Below are positions 26,501-41,500 of a stretch of DNA of 64,000 bases, piece after piece. The stretch covers positions 558,001-622,000 of the forward strand of contig NZ_JADQDM010000002.1 in NCBI RefSeq assembly GCF_015694525.1, written 5' to 3'. The notes beneath the pieces are model-generated. The model made no database searches. It worked only from the letters and a program-made list of their open reading frames with translations, and was not told the origin of the DNA. The number at the start of each line of letters is the position of its first letter. Position 1 is the stretch's first letter. This DNA is from Hymenobacter ruricola (lineage in GTDB: Bacteria; Bacteroidota; Bacteroidia; Cytophagales; Hymenobacteraceae). A program made the translations under genes and the position numbers.

Positions 26501-29500
26501 GGCGAGAAAATCACGGCTCGCTTGGGTCGCTACGGCCCGTATGTGGCGCTGGGTGACACCACCGACCCCAACGTGAAGCCGGCCTACGCCAACCTGCGCA
26601 AGGGTCAGTTCATCGAGAGCATCACGCTGGAAGAGGCGCTGGACTTGTTCAAGCTGCCGCGCATCGTGGGGCAGTTTGAGGACAAGGACATGACGGCCAA
26701 CCTCGGCCGCTTCGGCCCTTACATTCGCCACGACGGCAAGTTTTACTCCCTCACCAAGGAGCAGGACCCGCACACCATCACGGCCGAAGAAGGCGTGGCA
26801 CTGATTGAGAACAAGCGCAAAACCGACGCCGAGCGCCTCATCAAGAGCTTCCCCGAAAACCCGGACATCCAGGTGCTGAACGGCCGTTTTGGCCCCTACA
26901 TCGTGGCGGGCAAGAAAAACGTGAAGATTCCCAAAGGCGAAGAACCCACGGAACTGACGCTGGAGCGCTGCCAGGAGTTGGCTGACGCCACGCCCGATAA
27001 GCCCGCCAAAGGTGGCCGCTTTGGCAAGAAAGCCGCGCCGGCCAAAGAGGAAAAGGATTCGGACCAGCCCGCCAAGAAAGCCGCCACCGCCAAAAAGCCG
27101 GCCGCTAAGAAAACGGCGACCAAGAAGCCGGCCACCAAAAAGGCTCCGGCAAAAAAGGCCACGGCCAAGGCAAAATAATTGGCGTATTCCTACGTTTGAG
27201 CACACCGAAAAGCCCGCCCGTCGCGGGCTTTTTTGGCTTTTCGCTATGCTGCTTAGTCGCCTGCTGCCGCTTGCTTTTCCCCTGTTTCTAATCAGCGCCA
27301 CGCCGGCCGCGGTGGAAGGGCCGGTGGGCCGCTCCTACCCGTGGCTGGCGCAACCCGCTGCCGCCACTCAGACGCTGGCGGCCCGGTTTCCGGCGCCGGC
27401 CGGGTGCCGCCGGCTCGCGGTAGCGGCCGATTCCTGGGGCGAATGGCTGCGCTACCTGCCGCTAAAGCCGGCGGGTACCAAAGCACGCCTGTATTCCGGT
27501 GGGTTGAAAGAGCGGCAGGAAGTGGTGGCCGCCGTGGTCGACATCGACGTGGGCACGAAGGACCTGCAGCAGTGCGCCGATGCCGTCATTCGCCTGCGCG
27601 CCGAATATCTGTTCAGCCGCGACCCCAACAAGGTGCATTTCCACCTGACCACGGGCTACGATTTCTGGTTTTCCGATTTTGTGGCCGGCAAAACCTTTAA
27701 AGTGGTGAAGGAGGAAGTGCTGCCTGCCAGCCGACCGGCTGAGGCCCCCACGCACGCGGCGCTGGGCCGCTACCTGCTGCCCACGTTTGGCTACGCCGGC
27801 ACGCTGTCGCTCAGCCGCGAGCTGCGGCATAAGTCGCTGGCGACGGTGCAGCCCGGCGATGTGCTCATTCACGGCGGGGCGCCCGGCCATGCCGTGCTGG
27901 TGGTCGACGTGGCCGAGCACGCCATCACCCGCCAGAAATATGTGCTGCTGGCCCAGAGCTACATGCCGGCCCAGAACATCCACGTGCTGCGCAACGTGGA
28001 CACGCCCGCGCTGGGCGCTTGGTTTGCCGTGCCCGACGCCTCCCAAACCGAGTTTGACACGCCCGAGTGGACGTTTTCGAGCCGGGAACTGGCTAGCTTT
28101 CAGTAGCCCGGTATCGAGCTACTGCGCGCTGAGGGTCTTGATGTCCGAAGCCGTGAGTTCTGAAAAATGGTGGATGACGCGGTCGGCAGAGCGCAAGTCC
28201 TGGCCGGCCGAGTGCTCGCTCGCGTAGCCGATGCAATAGATGCCAGCCGCTTTGGCTGCGGCCACGCCGTTGGCCGAATCCTCGATGACGATGCACTCGG
28301 AAACGGGCGTTGCGGCCAGCTCGGCGGCGCGCAGGAAAATGGCCGGGTCGGGCTTGGAGCGCTCGAAGTCTTCGCCGCTGATGCGGTGAGCGAAGTACGG
28401 CCCCAAGCCGAAGCGGTCGAACACCCGCGCGATGGTGGCTTTGGAAGCGGAAGAAGCCACCACCAATTGCACGTCGTGCCGCCGCAAATCCTCAATCAAC
28501 GCCCGCACACCCGGTAGCAGGTCGAGGTCAGCGTCATCGTCGAACGATGTGTTGAACAGTTCGCGCTTGCGCATTACCAAGTCTTCAACCTCCTGGCTGA
28601 GGTGGTAGTTGTTTTTGAGCTGTTGGAACACGTTGCGGGTCGACTTGCCCAGAAAAGTGGCGTATTCGGCCTCTGAAACGGGAATGCCGAGCTCGGCAAA
28701 CAGCGAGAAAAAGGCGTGGTGGTGAATGGGCTCGGTGTCGATGATGACGCCGTCCATGTCAAAAATTACGGTGCGAATCATGGGGTGGTGCGCGAATGCT
28801 GGCTGCGGGCAAAGGTATTGGCAGCGGCTTTAGCAAGACCGGGCGGATTTATGTTGAACATTTTCCGCACGAATAATGTATCGACATTAAATGTATGTAC
28901 ATTTGTACAGCAAATCACCAATTCCATATCGCCAAACATCATGGCTCGCACCGTCTTTCACCCCGCCAACACCCGCGGCCACGCCAACCACGGCTGGCTC
29001 AACTCCTTTCATACCTTCAGCTTCGCTGGCTACAACGACCCCAGCCGCGTGCATTTCGGCGCCCTGCGCGTGCTCAACGACGACACCGTGGCCGGCGGCA
29101 TGGGCTTCGGCAAGCACCCGCACGACAACATGGAAATCATCTCCATCCCGTTGTCCGGCGACTTGGAGCACCAGGACTCGATGGGCAACAAAACCGTCAT
29201 CCGCCAGCACGACGTGCAGGTGATGAGCGCCGGCACCGGCGTGGCCCACTCCGAGAAAAACCACAACGCCCACCAGGAAGTGAAATTTCTGCAAATCTGG
29301 GTGTTTCCGAACGAGCGCGGCATCAAGCCCAACTACGGCCAGCAAACCTTCGCCCCGGAGGCCCGCCGCAACCAATTGCTGCAAGTGGTATCGCCGGCAG
29401 GCGACGGCACCAACCCGCACATTCACCAGGATGCCTGGTTTCACCTCGGCAACCTGGATAAGGGTTTCACCACCGACTACGCCGTGAAAAAAGCCGGCAA

Positions 29501-32500
29501 CGGCGTCTACGCCTTCGTGCTGGAAGGCGACGTGACCATCAACGGCCAGGCCCTGCACCGCCGCGACGGCTTCGGCATCTGGGAAACCGAGAAGCTCGAA
29601 ATCAGCGCCGACAGCCAGGCCGAGCTGCTGCTGATGGAAGTGCCAATGGATTTTTGATTGGTGCCGTCCGCTTGTTCACCCCCTCCCACAGGAACGTCAT
29701 GCTGAGCGCAGTCGAAGCATCTCTATTGCGCAACTAACCCTGGCGTGAGGTAGAGATGCTTCGACTGCGCTCAGCATGACCGTTTTCAAATCTGATTACC
29801 CAACCACCGAACCATGAAACCCGCCCCCACCACCTACCCCGTCCACGAGCTCATCCGCAGCCGCTGGAGCCCCCGCGCCTACGCCGCCACGCCCGTGGCC
29901 CAGGACACCCTGAACCAGGTTTTTGAAGCCGCGTCCTGGGCCTTCAGCGCCATGAACGCGCAGCCCTGGCAGTACATCTACGCCCACAAGGCCGACGCTG
30001 AGGCCTTCCAGAAAATCCTGGCTACGCTAATGCCCGGCAACCAGCCCTGGGCCAAAAACGCCCCGGTGCTCATCCTCGCCCTGGCCAACACGCAGTTCGA
30101 CAACGGCCAGCCCAACGGCGCCGCCCTGCACGACCTGGGCGCCGCCAACGCCACCCTGTTTCTCGAAGCCACCGCCCTGGGCCTGCACGGCCACGTGATG
30201 GGCGGCTTCGACCGCAAGAAGGCCCGCCGCGACTTCCACCTGCCCGACCACCTCACGCCCGTGGTGGTACTGGCCCTGGGCTACCTCGGCGACGCCGAGC
30301 AGCTGGAGGAACCCTTCCTGAGCCGCGAGAAAGCCGCCCGCAGCCGCAAGCCGGTGGCCGAGTTTGCGTTTCAAAACGAGCTGCCGGTGGAGGTTTTGGC
30401 CTGAGAGTCTACCTGGCTCGCCTAACGAGAAACGCGCCGCTGCTCCGGTTACGGGAGCGGCGGCGCGTTTCTTATGTTCCTGCTGGAATGCAGCGCGCTT
30501 TCTCAACTTCCGCGCCGGCCTTCAGCCACGTTATGCAGGCCGGAGCATCTGCTACTGGATGCACCCAAGCGACCGGGCGCGGCACTCGAAGCGCCGCCGC
30601 GTGCCGACAAAACAACCCGAACACGTTGGTTTCCTGCGACAGCACTACGTCATCGGTTGCCAGGGCATTTTCCAGCAAATGCACGTCCTTGAGCATTTCG
30701 GCCTGGGCTTTTTCGGTGCAGTCCAGCGCATATATCCGTTCGGTCAGGCCCGAATCGGGTTCGGGACTTAGCACCACGTGCAGCTTGCGGCCCACCATCT
30801 GCCGCAGCCAGTTCTTCGAGAAACCCGACTGATGCTTCTGCCACTCCCAGTACTGGGTGGCCGACAGCACCACCCGGTGCTGCTCGCTCAGCATGGTTTG
30901 CAACACTTGCCGGCAGGCATCCGAAACAGGTTTTTCGCTCTCGCTGGCCGAGCGCGCCACGTTGGTGTCCACCACCAGGCGGCGCGAAGTAGTAGGCCGC
31001 CGCATTACTTCCCGGCTTTGCCAAAGTGCCGCTCGCCCACCGCCGTCAGATACGCATCCTGTGCCCGCAGCTCCACATCGCCGAAATCCTCCGGCCACGC
31101 GCCATACGCGCCGTCCTCGTCGGGCTCTACATAAGTCACCTGTGTCGCCCCCTTGGCATCGCGCGCAAACCAGTGCAGCGCCACGTCGGTGTTCTTGATG
31201 CGGTCCTGCGCAATGAGCGTCTGCACCGTCAGCAGCAGCAGGCTGCTGTGCGTTTCCACTATCACGCGCACGCCCCGGTTGGCGGCCTCGGCCAGCAGCT
31301 CCGCCATCGCCACCTGCGCCCGGGGGTGCAGGTGCAGCTCGGGCTGCTCCACGTACACCAGCTGCCCCTTCTGCGCCGCGATGAGGGCCACCAGTATCGG
31401 CAGCACCTGCGACACGCCGATGCCCACGTCGGCAATGTTCACCAGGTCGGCTTTACGGGGCTTGCCCTTGCTGCCGGCGGGCAGGCGGCTCACGCTCAGC
31501 TCTACTTCATTGGCGTTTTTCACCTTCGCTGTGACAGAATCGGTGAGGCCGAGGCGGCGCAGGTAGTCGTTGAGTTTCGCTAGTTTCTCCGTGTCCTGCT
31601 GCTCCTGCCACCGATTTACAACACCGGCGGCATATAGGTCAAAAGTGCCTCGGATTCGCCTTACATAACTGGCGTAGGGGTAGCTTCTAAGTGGCGCACT
31701 GCGAAGACCAGGAATGTGGATAATTTCTGGTATTTCTTCTTCATAACTAGCTGGTGAATACACATCGACTAATTGTCCTTCCTCATCTAAGAGGTGCAAT
31801 ACGAGGTAACCCGGAAGACGGAAAATATCTATATCAATGGTCCCATCCGCAAGTAATTCTTCTAATCGTTCTTTTGAAAGTTGGTTTTTGACATCCTCCC
31901 AACTCATGCCATCCCAGATTTCAATCTTTTCATCTCCCGTTTGCCAAGACTGCTTATCTATTTCAAACCCAGCAGCTGCTTTACGAAATGTTAGATTGAA
32001 CGCACTTGAGACGTATTCTTTATCCCTGTCATAAAACTCATGCCCCACTAAGAAGCAGGAAAATGTCTTCTCTTGGACACCCGTAATCAAGCTTAGGACT
32101 TGCTCAGCTTGGTCTATTTGAACGTGCCCGCCGCTTAGAAGCAACGCCCCAGCCGGCTGATACGGCGCCTCCATCGTCTGCTTAATCAACAGCAGCGGCT
32201 GCATGATGCTTGATTTCCCCGAACTGTTCGTGCCCGCTAGCAGCGTCAGGGGCCGCACGTGCAGCGTGGCATCCACCAGCGACTTGTAGCCCTGCACCCG
32301 AATTTCCTCGATGAGCATGTAGGGCGGGCGGTTGGCCGGCGCGGGGGCGGCCGGCGCCGAAACTTGTTTTTTAGCCATGGCGGCAAAGTACGGGCTTGCC
32401 TTGCAGATTCGGGGTTTTGTCCCGGTACTCAGCAATAAGCGCCCGCCTCGGCTTGCAATAGTCTCAACAATTATGACTACCTAGCGCTGCGCTTTTTCCT

Positions 32501-35500
32501 CGGTCCCGCCCCAACGGTCCTCGGTCCCGCCACGCCGCTTCTCGCCCCCGCCCCAACGGGCTTCGGTGTCGCCCCGCCTTTCCGCGGTGCCGCCACACCT
32601 TTCTTCGCTCACGCCACGCCTCTCCTCGGTCCCGCCCCGGGTTTCCTCGGTCCGGTCGCGGGGTTCCTCGGTCCCGCCACGGGGTTCCTCGGCCTGGTTT
32701 CGCCCTTCCTCCCCCCGGCCGCACCTCTCCGCGCCCCGGTTCCTGTTTCGCTCCCCCATTTTTTCATTGTTTCCTACCCCAAGCACATGCTCACCGCCAA
32801 ACAGGACAACCGCCTCAGCGCCGCCGAAACCCTCGCCGCCGCCCTCAAACAGGACCCCACGCCCTACGCCGCCGACAAGGCGCTGAAAGCCGTGGCCAAG
32901 CGCCTCGACGAAATCATTGCCGACATGCTGCCCCTGCGCACCGAAGCCCAGCGCACGGCCCGGGCCGGTGCCCCCGCCGGCGACAAGTCCGAAAAGGAAA
33001 CTGCCCGCGAAACCCTCGTCATCGTGACCGCCGAAATTGCCGGCGACGTGTTTGCCTATGCTTCCGAAAAGAAGCTGCCCGCTCTACAGGCCCTCGCCGA
33101 CTACAACGAGAACGGCCTGCGCAAGCTGCGCGGCTCCCGCCTCTCCGACGTGGCCACCGCCCTGCTCGAAGAGTTGCCCAACCACAAAGCCGTGCTCGAA
33201 GACGAATACGGTGTCGACAAAGCCCGCATCAAGGAACTGGACGACGCCATCAAAAGCTTCAACGGCCTGAAAACCGCCCCCCGCCAGGCCCAAATTGACG
33301 GCAAAAGCGCCCGCATCAGCCTCCGCGCCGAGTTTGCCGAGCTGGGCGAATTGCTCCAGGACCGCCTCATGCGCCTGCTGCGCAAATACAAGCGCCGCGA
33401 CCTCGATTTCTACAACCGCATCACCGCCGCCCGGGCCGTGGTCGACCGCGCCGCCACCAACGCCAGCCCCGCGCCCAAAGCCTCTTAGGCTGCCGCAGTT
33501 GCTGCCGCCAGACCAGGCCCGCTGCCCCCGCAGCGGGCCTTTCTGTTTGGTCCCGCCCCCGCCCTGAGCTTTTCAACAAACCAAACTTGAGCTTTTCAGC
33601 AAAGTAGCCCCGGCGCCCCGGCCGGACCTTTGTCCTGTACTTTAACCCGCAGAACTCATGAACAACGTTTGGTTTATCACCGGGAGCGCGCGCGGCCTGG
33701 GCCGCAGCCTCACCGAAGCCGTCTTGGCCCACGGCGACCGGGTGGCCGCCACCGCCCGCCACCCCGAGCAGCTCGCCGACCTCGTGGCGCGCCACGGCGC
33801 CCAGGTGCTGCCCCTGGCCCTCGACGTCACCCACCCCGCCCAGATAACCGCGGCCGTGGCCGCCGCCGTGGCCCACTTCGGCCGCCTCGACGTGGTGGTG
33901 AACAACGCCGGTTTCGGCATCACCGGCGCCGCCGAGGCCTACACCGACGAGCAGGTGCGCAGCCAGCTCGAAACCAATTTGTACGCCCCCATTGCCATCA
34001 CGCGGGCCGTGCTGCCCTATTTGCGCCGGCAGCGCAGCGGCCACATCCTCCAAATCAGCTCCGTGGGCGGGCGCGTGGGCAACGCCGGCGTCTCCGTGTA
34101 CCAGGCCGCCAAGTTTGGCCTGGGCGGCTTCAGCGAAGCCCTGGCCAAGGAAGTGGCCCCGCTGGGCATCCGCGTCACCTCCGTCGAGCCCGGCGGCTTC
34201 CGCACCGACTGGGCCGGCGCCTCCATGACCTTCGCCCCCGCCATCGAGGGCTACGACCTGGTGGCCCAGCGCGCCGAATTCTTCGCCAGCGGCAACTTCG
34301 TGCCCGTCGGCGACCCCGCCAAAGGCGCCCAGGTCCTGATAAACCTCGTGGCCCACCCCCACCCGCCCGTGCACCTCGTGCTGGGCAGCGAAGCCGCCGC
34401 CATGCTCCGCCAGGCCGACGCCGACCGCCAGGCCGAGTTCGAGCAGTGGCTCCCCGTCACCCTCTCCACCGACCACGACGAAGCCGACGCCGGGAATTTT
34501 CTCCAAACCGCCATGGGCCAGTCGCTGCTAGCCGAGCAGCAGAATGCGCGCGGGGCAGAGTAACTGTGGTCTAAAAGAACGTCATGCAGAGCGTAGCGAA
34601 GCATCTTTACCGCTTCGTTCTGGCGGGCGCCTCACCCCCTGACCCCCTCTCCGAAGGGAGAGGGGACACCGGTTTTGCTTCAAATAAAATTAAAATGGTC
34701 TGGCTCCCCCTCTCCCTTCGGAGAGGGGGCCGGGGGGTGAGGCGCCCGCCAGAACAAACCGAGCGAGATGCTACGCGCGGCATGACGTTCTTTTACCTTC
34801 CGCTATCAGCCCATGCCCACCCCTCCCCGCCCCCAAATCCTCTATTCCTGCTACCACAGCCGCAGCCGGGAGGGCGAGCAGTTCGTGGCCGAGCACATCC
34901 TGAGCTACCAGCTAGCCGGCACCCTCACCACCAACGACGGCCAGCAGGAGCAGGTCTTTCACCCCGGCGCCCTGCGCCTGAGCAAGCGCAACCACCTCGT
35001 CAAGTTCAACAAGCAGCCGCCCGAAGACGGCGATTTCCAGTCCCTCTCCATCACCCTCGACCAGGAAACCCTCCGCCGCGTCAGCCTCGAATACGGCCTC
35101 GCTGCCGCCCGGCACCCCGCCAGCCCCAGCGCCATCGTGCCCCTGGAAATGAACCCGCTCTACCAAAGCTTCTTCGATTCCTTGCGCCCCTACGAGCACC
35201 TCGCCCAGCCCGGCAACGAAGGCCTGCTCGCCCTCAAGCTGCGCGAAGCCGTGCTGCTTCTGCTCAAGTCCAACCCCGAGCTGCAGGACGTGCTGTTCGA
35301 TTTCAGCGAGCCGGGCAAAATCGACCTCGAAGCCTTCATGAGCCGCAACTTTCATTTCAACGTGCAGCTGCGCCGGTTTGCCTACCTCACCGGCCGCAGC
35401 CTGGCCACCTTCAAGCGCGATTTTGAGCGCATTTTCCAGCTGTCGCCCAGCCGCTGGCTCCTGCGCCGCCGCCTGCAGGAAGCCCACTACCTGATAACCG

Positions 35501-38500
35501 CCAAAGGCAAAGCCCCCTCCGAAGCCTACCTCGAAGTCGGCTTTGAAGACCTCTCGCACTTCTCTTTCGCCTTCAAAAAGATGTACGGCGTGGCCCCGTC
35601 CCGGATTTAAGGTGGCGGCCAGCGTCGGTAGCTGGCCACTGAGCCCCTGTGGCGTCGCGGGCCCCGGCAGCGGCATAACTGCCCGCGCCCGGCCTGCGTA
35701 CTGCCAGCTCACCTTCCTTCTCCACCGTCGTGCCCAACAAAACCCTGAAAGACATCGCCGCCAAAATGGCGAATCTCGACATTGCCATGCTCACCACGCA
35801 CACCAGCCGGGGCCAGCTCAGCAGCCGCCCCATGAGCAACAACGGCGACGTGGAGTACGACGGCAACTCCTACTACTTCACCTACGAAGGCTCCCGCACC
35901 GTCAAAGACATCAGCGAGAACCCGCACGTCAGCCTCAGCTTCGAGGGCCCCAAGCGGCTCTACGTGTCCATCGTGGGCACCGCCCGCCTCATCCGCCAGC
36001 GGGCCACCATGCAAAAGCACTGGCTGCCCGAGCTGAAACAATGGTTCAAAGACGGCCTCGATACCCCCGGCATCGTGCTGGTGCGCGTCGAAGCCCAGCG
36101 CATCAAGTACTGGCAGGACGAGGACGAAGGCGAGTTGCACATCGGCGCCGGCGACAAGGACTAATCTGAATTAAAAAAGAACGTCATGTCGAGCTTGCCG
36201 AGACATCTCGCGTGCCACCACTAATCTGTAAAATGAATAGTGAAAGCACGCGAGATGTCTCGGCAAGCTCGACATGACGTTTTAGATTGTGCCAAATAAT
36301 CCGTAGCTACTCGCCCAGCTCGCGGTATTTCGGCATCTCCTCCGGCTCAGAGAGCATCCCGGTCGTGAGCAACGTAGCCCCAATGGCCAGAAAGGTATTG
36401 CGCGCCTTTTTATTCCGGGAGAAGCCCAGCAGCCACGGCGCGCTCAGGCTGGTGAGGGCCGTCACCACGTCCAGGGCCAAATGGGTTTTGAAGGGCACCT
36501 TTTTCACCAGCCCCCACTCGGCGCGGGTGCAGGCCGTGAGGGCCAGGATGCCCCCGCCCAGCACGTAGCTCAGCAGGCTGGCGTTTTTGTTGTCGCTGAA
36601 GCCGATAAGGGCGGGCGCGGCGGCCACCAGCGGCGCGGCCGAATAGTCGAGAATGCCATGGACCTGGCGGGAAATGGGCTTGCTCATAAAAGCTTTTTGG
36701 AAAGGAAAAGGAAGATGAATGGGTGAGAAGCTAACGGCCGGCCACCGCCAAAGGATATGGCCCAGCTTACTCCTTTCGGGCTTTTAGTGCTGATGTAGGG
36801 GCGGGGCTCGCCCCCGCCCGCCGTCAAACGGCAATGGTTCAACAGGCGGGCGGGGGCGAGCCCCGCCCCTACCTCGGCTGCCAGCCACAAGCCCGCAGCC
36901 CCCGACCAAAAAGCGACGCCTACAAGCCTGGTTTCCGGAGTCGCCGGGTATCTTTGGCCGCGGCCCTTCCGCGACCTTTCCACCTATTCCTAGCTCTATT
37001 TATGGCTGAAAAACACCTCGTCGTGCTCACCGGCGCCGGCGTTTCCGCCGAGTCCGGCATCCGCACCTTCCGCGACACCAACGGCCTTTGGGAAGAGCAC
37101 CGCGTCGAGGACGTGGCCTCGCCCGAAGGCTTTGCCCGCAACCCCGCCCTGGTGCTGGAGTTCTACAACCAGCGCCGCGCCCAGGCCCGCACCGTGCAGC
37201 CCAACGCCGCCCACCTGGCCCTGGCCGGCTTCGAGGAAGTGCCCGGCTGGCGCGTCAGCATCATCACCCAAAACGTGGACGACCTGCACGAGCGCGCCGG
37301 CTCCGGCCACGTGCTGCACTTGCACGGCATGCTGAACGAGATGCGCTCCGTGGCCGATGAAGCCACCGTGTACCACTGCGACGGCGACATCCAGGTGGGC
37401 GACCTCGCGCCCGACGGCTCCCAGCTGCGCCCCCACATCGTGTGGTTTGGCGAGTTGGTGCCGGCCATCGAGGAAGCGGCCGAAATTGTGAGCACCGCCG
37501 ACGTGCTGCTCGTCGTCGGCACTTCCCTGCAGGTGTACCCCGCCGCCGGCCTGCTGCACTACGCCCCCGCCACCTGCCCCGTCTTCGTCATCGACCCGCA
37601 CCAGCCCGAAGCCGGTCGCCGCGGCGTGCGCTACGTGGCCGAGCCCGCCAGCACCGGCGTGCCCCAGGTGCTGCGCGAGCTCACCACCTAAACGCGGCAT
37701 TCACCGTACCCTCACCCGCCACTTTTTTCCTTCGCGCTATGTACAGAATCGTCACCAAATACACCCTCGTCGGCTATCGCACCGAAACCGACCCCGCCAC
37801 CCACACCCCCCACATGGCCCTGAAGCCCGTGCCCGGCGCCCCGCACGACTTCGAAACCGAACAGGCCGCCCTCGACTGGGCCCTCGGCAACCACGACGAC
37901 ATGCGCCACCACCGCGAGTTCGTGGTGCTGCCCGTGCACCACATGGTCCTCACCTGGCGCCCCGATGACACGGCCGCCTAGCCACCCGTTCTGGCGGGAG
38001 TTCTGGCCCAAAGCCCTCATCCTGGCGGCCATCATCGCCGCCCTGTGGCTGCTGGAGCACTTCGGCTTGATTTACCGCTGGTAGGTTGGGGAAGCGTTGA
38101 CCGGCCTGCACCGCATTGGAATGTAAAAGCCCGTCATGCCGAGCGCAGCGAAGCATCTCTACTGCAATAGTGACTCAATCGAGTGAGTTGTGTTGCGCGG
38201 TAAAGATGCTTCGCTGCGCTCGGCATGACGGACTTTTAGTTTACTCTCAATTTTTCTTTCCTATTCTATGGCTTCTGCCTTTGCCCACGCCGCCCTGGGT
38301 GCCACTCTGGGCAAGCTCCTGCTGCCCGACCGTCGGCACTGGCCCTACTGGGTGGCGGCCGGAATCTGCGCCGCCCTACCCGATGTTGATTCCCTTGGCT
38401 ACCGCCTGGGCGTGCCCTACGACAGTCTTTGGGGCCACCGCGGGCTCACGCACTCGCTGCTGGCCGCCGCTTTGGTAGCGGCCGTGGGCACTTTGCTGGG

Positions 38501-41500
38501 CAGACTGGCGGCTCGCCCGGACCAACCGCCCGCCGCCGGGCGGCTGGCGCTGCTGTTGTTTCTGGCCACGGCCTCGCACGGCCTGCTCGATGCCCTGACG
38601 ACCGGCGGGCTGGGCGTGGCCTTCTTCAGCCCGTGGCACCCGGAGCGGTATTTCTTTCCCTTCCGTCCCATCAAAGTATCGCCGCTGAGCATCCGGGGGT
38701 TCTTCGGAGCTAAAGGACTGCGGGTGCTGGCCAGCGAGGCCGTGTGGGTAGGCCTGCCGTGCCTGCTGCTGTTGCTGGGGCAACGCTGGGCCCGGCCGCA
38801 GCAAGTAACCGACCCTGAAAACCAGCCGCGCCGGTAGCGCCGTGCATACTTTACCCGGCGTTCTGCGTATTCCGGTGCATACCCATTTTTTATGCGCCTA
38901 CTATTCCTCTCCACGCTGGCTGCGCTCGGGCTCGCTTCGTCTTCGATTTCCGCGCAAACTGCCCCGCCCGCGCACACCGTTTTCCTGCTCGGCAACACCG
39001 CCCAAAAAGAATTGCCCGCCAGCCGTCTCCAGCAGTTGCGCCGCGCCCTGGAGCAGCAAACTGGCCCCTTCACGGTGGTCCACCTCGGCGACATTGTTGG
39101 CAATACCGGCCTGACCAGCAAAGGCGACACCGCCCTGGCCCAGGCCGAGCGCACCCGCGCCGATGCCCTCATTGCCCTCGTGAAAGGCCTGCCGCAAGGC
39201 AAAATCTACTTCCTGCCCGGCGATAAAGACTGGGCCAACTCCGGCCCCGACGGCCTGAAAGCCGTGCGCCGCCTCGAAAAGTACATCGAAAAGCAGCTGC
39301 CGGGCCAGAACGCCTTCATCCCCACCAACGGCTGCCCCGGCCCCGAAGTGGTGGACGTGGCCCCGCTGGTGCGCCTCGTGGCCATCAACACGCCCTGGTT
39401 CACGCACCCCTTCGACCGCCCCGAAGCGCCCGACACCGACTGCAAGACCCTCACGAAAGAGGAGTTTCGCGAGCAGCTGCAGGACCTCATCGACGACACC
39501 AAGAACAAGAACGTGCTGCTGCTGGGCCACCACCCCGTGGTGACCAACGGCGTGTACGGCGGCCACGAGCCCCTGTCCCGCCACCTCAGCCCGCCCGTGC
39601 TCGGCACCGTGTACGCGGCCTACCGCCAGAACGTGGGCTCGCCCCGCGACCTAGCCTACCCCGGCTACCAGGACCTGCGCAAGGAGTTGCTGAATACCCT
39701 GCAAAGCAACCCCGGCGTGGTGTACGCCGCCGCCCACGATTTCAGCCTGCAGGTGACGCCTTTCCAGGGCAACTACCACATTGTGAGCGGCAGCGTGGCC
39801 GAAAGTGAGCACGTGGGCGCCAAAGGCCAGTCGCTTTACAGCGAAAGCGAAGAAGGCTACACCACGCTCGAATACTTTGCTGACGGCACCGTAAAAACCC
39901 ACGTTTTCGCCTTTGCAAGTGGCGACCAGCCGGCTAAGGACGCCTTCACCGCCACGCTGTTCCGCTCGGCCTGCGCCAGCGCCGCCGACCAGAAAATACC
40001 CCAAAATCCCTTCATCACCGACTGCCCCGGCGTAGCAAAAACCGCCGCCGAAACCAAAGCTGATGCGCCATTCCAGGCCACTACCACCGTGGTGCCCGGC
40101 CCCGAATACAAGCCCACGGGCAGCCGCAACTTCTTCATCGGCAAAATCTACCGCTCGTCGTGGCTGCAGCCGGTGGCCGTGCCCACCCTGGACCTGACCA
40201 CTGAAAAAGGCGGCCTGCGCCCCACCGGCAAAGGCGGCGGACGCCAGACCACTTCGCTCAAGCTCACCGCGGCCGACAGCTCGGAATACGTTTTTCGCTC
40301 TGTCGACAAGGACGTGACGCGCATCTTGCCGCCGGAATTGCGCAACTCCGTAGCGGCCGATGTGCTGCGCGACATCACCGCCACGGCCAACCCCTACTCC
40401 AACCTGCCCATCGGCTACATGCTCGACCAAACGGACATTCTGCACGCCCGGCCGCGCCTGTTCCGCCTGCCCGACAACCAGCAGCTCGGCCCCTACCGCG
40501 AGCAGTACGCCGGCCTGCTCGGCACCCTCGAAGACTCGCCCAAAGACCCCAAGCCCAACCTGCCCGGCTTCGGCAATTCCGATGAGGTGACGCGCAGCTT
40601 TGGCCTGTTTCGCAAGCTCTACAAGGACCACGACAACAAAGTGGACGCCCCGCAGCTGGCCCGCGCCCGCGCCTTCGACATGCTGGTGGCCGACTTTGGC
40701 AAGCACGAGGATAACTGGAAATGGGCCGGCTACAAGCAGGCCAATGGCGGCGTCCTCTACCGCCCCATTCCGCGCGACCGTGACCAGAGTTTCACCCTCT
40801 GGAACGGCCTGCTCACCTACCTCGCCAACCGCGAATGGGCCGTGCCCAGCATTGAGAATTTCGGCGAAGAGTTTGACGACCTCAAAAGCCTCAACTGGCC
40901 CGCTCGCCACCTCGACCGCTTCCTCCTTCAAAGCCTCACCCGCGAACAGTGGCAGGAAGCCGCCACTTACCTGCAAGGCAAGCTCACGCCCGCCGTCATC
41001 GACCAGGCTACGGCCAAATTTCCTGCTGAAATTCAGAGCTTATCCGGCAACGAAATCAACCGCAAGTTGAAGCTCAGAATCCAGAAACTACCCAAGGCCA
41101 TTGACGACTATTACCTCCTCCTCGCCAAGCGCGTGGACGTGGTGGGCTCCAACAAAGGCGAGGTTTTTCAGGTGAGCCGGCTGTCCGATGGCCAGGTACG
41201 CGTGCAGATGTTTGACCGCGCCGGCGACACTGAAAACGCCAAAGGCGCGGCCCTGTTCGACCGCACGTTCAAGCCCCATGAAACCGACGAAGTGTGCCTC
41301 TACGGCCTCGGCGGCAAGGACGTCTTCGCCGTCACCGGCGACGGCGGCAGCCACAGCATTCTGGTGCGCGTCATCGGCGGCGACGGCAAGGACAAGATTA
41401 CCGATGACTCCCGCGCCGCTGGCCTGCGCACCCTCACCAAGGTGTACGACGTGCCCGATACCGAGCTCAAGCTGGGGGCCGAATCGGACAACCACACCAG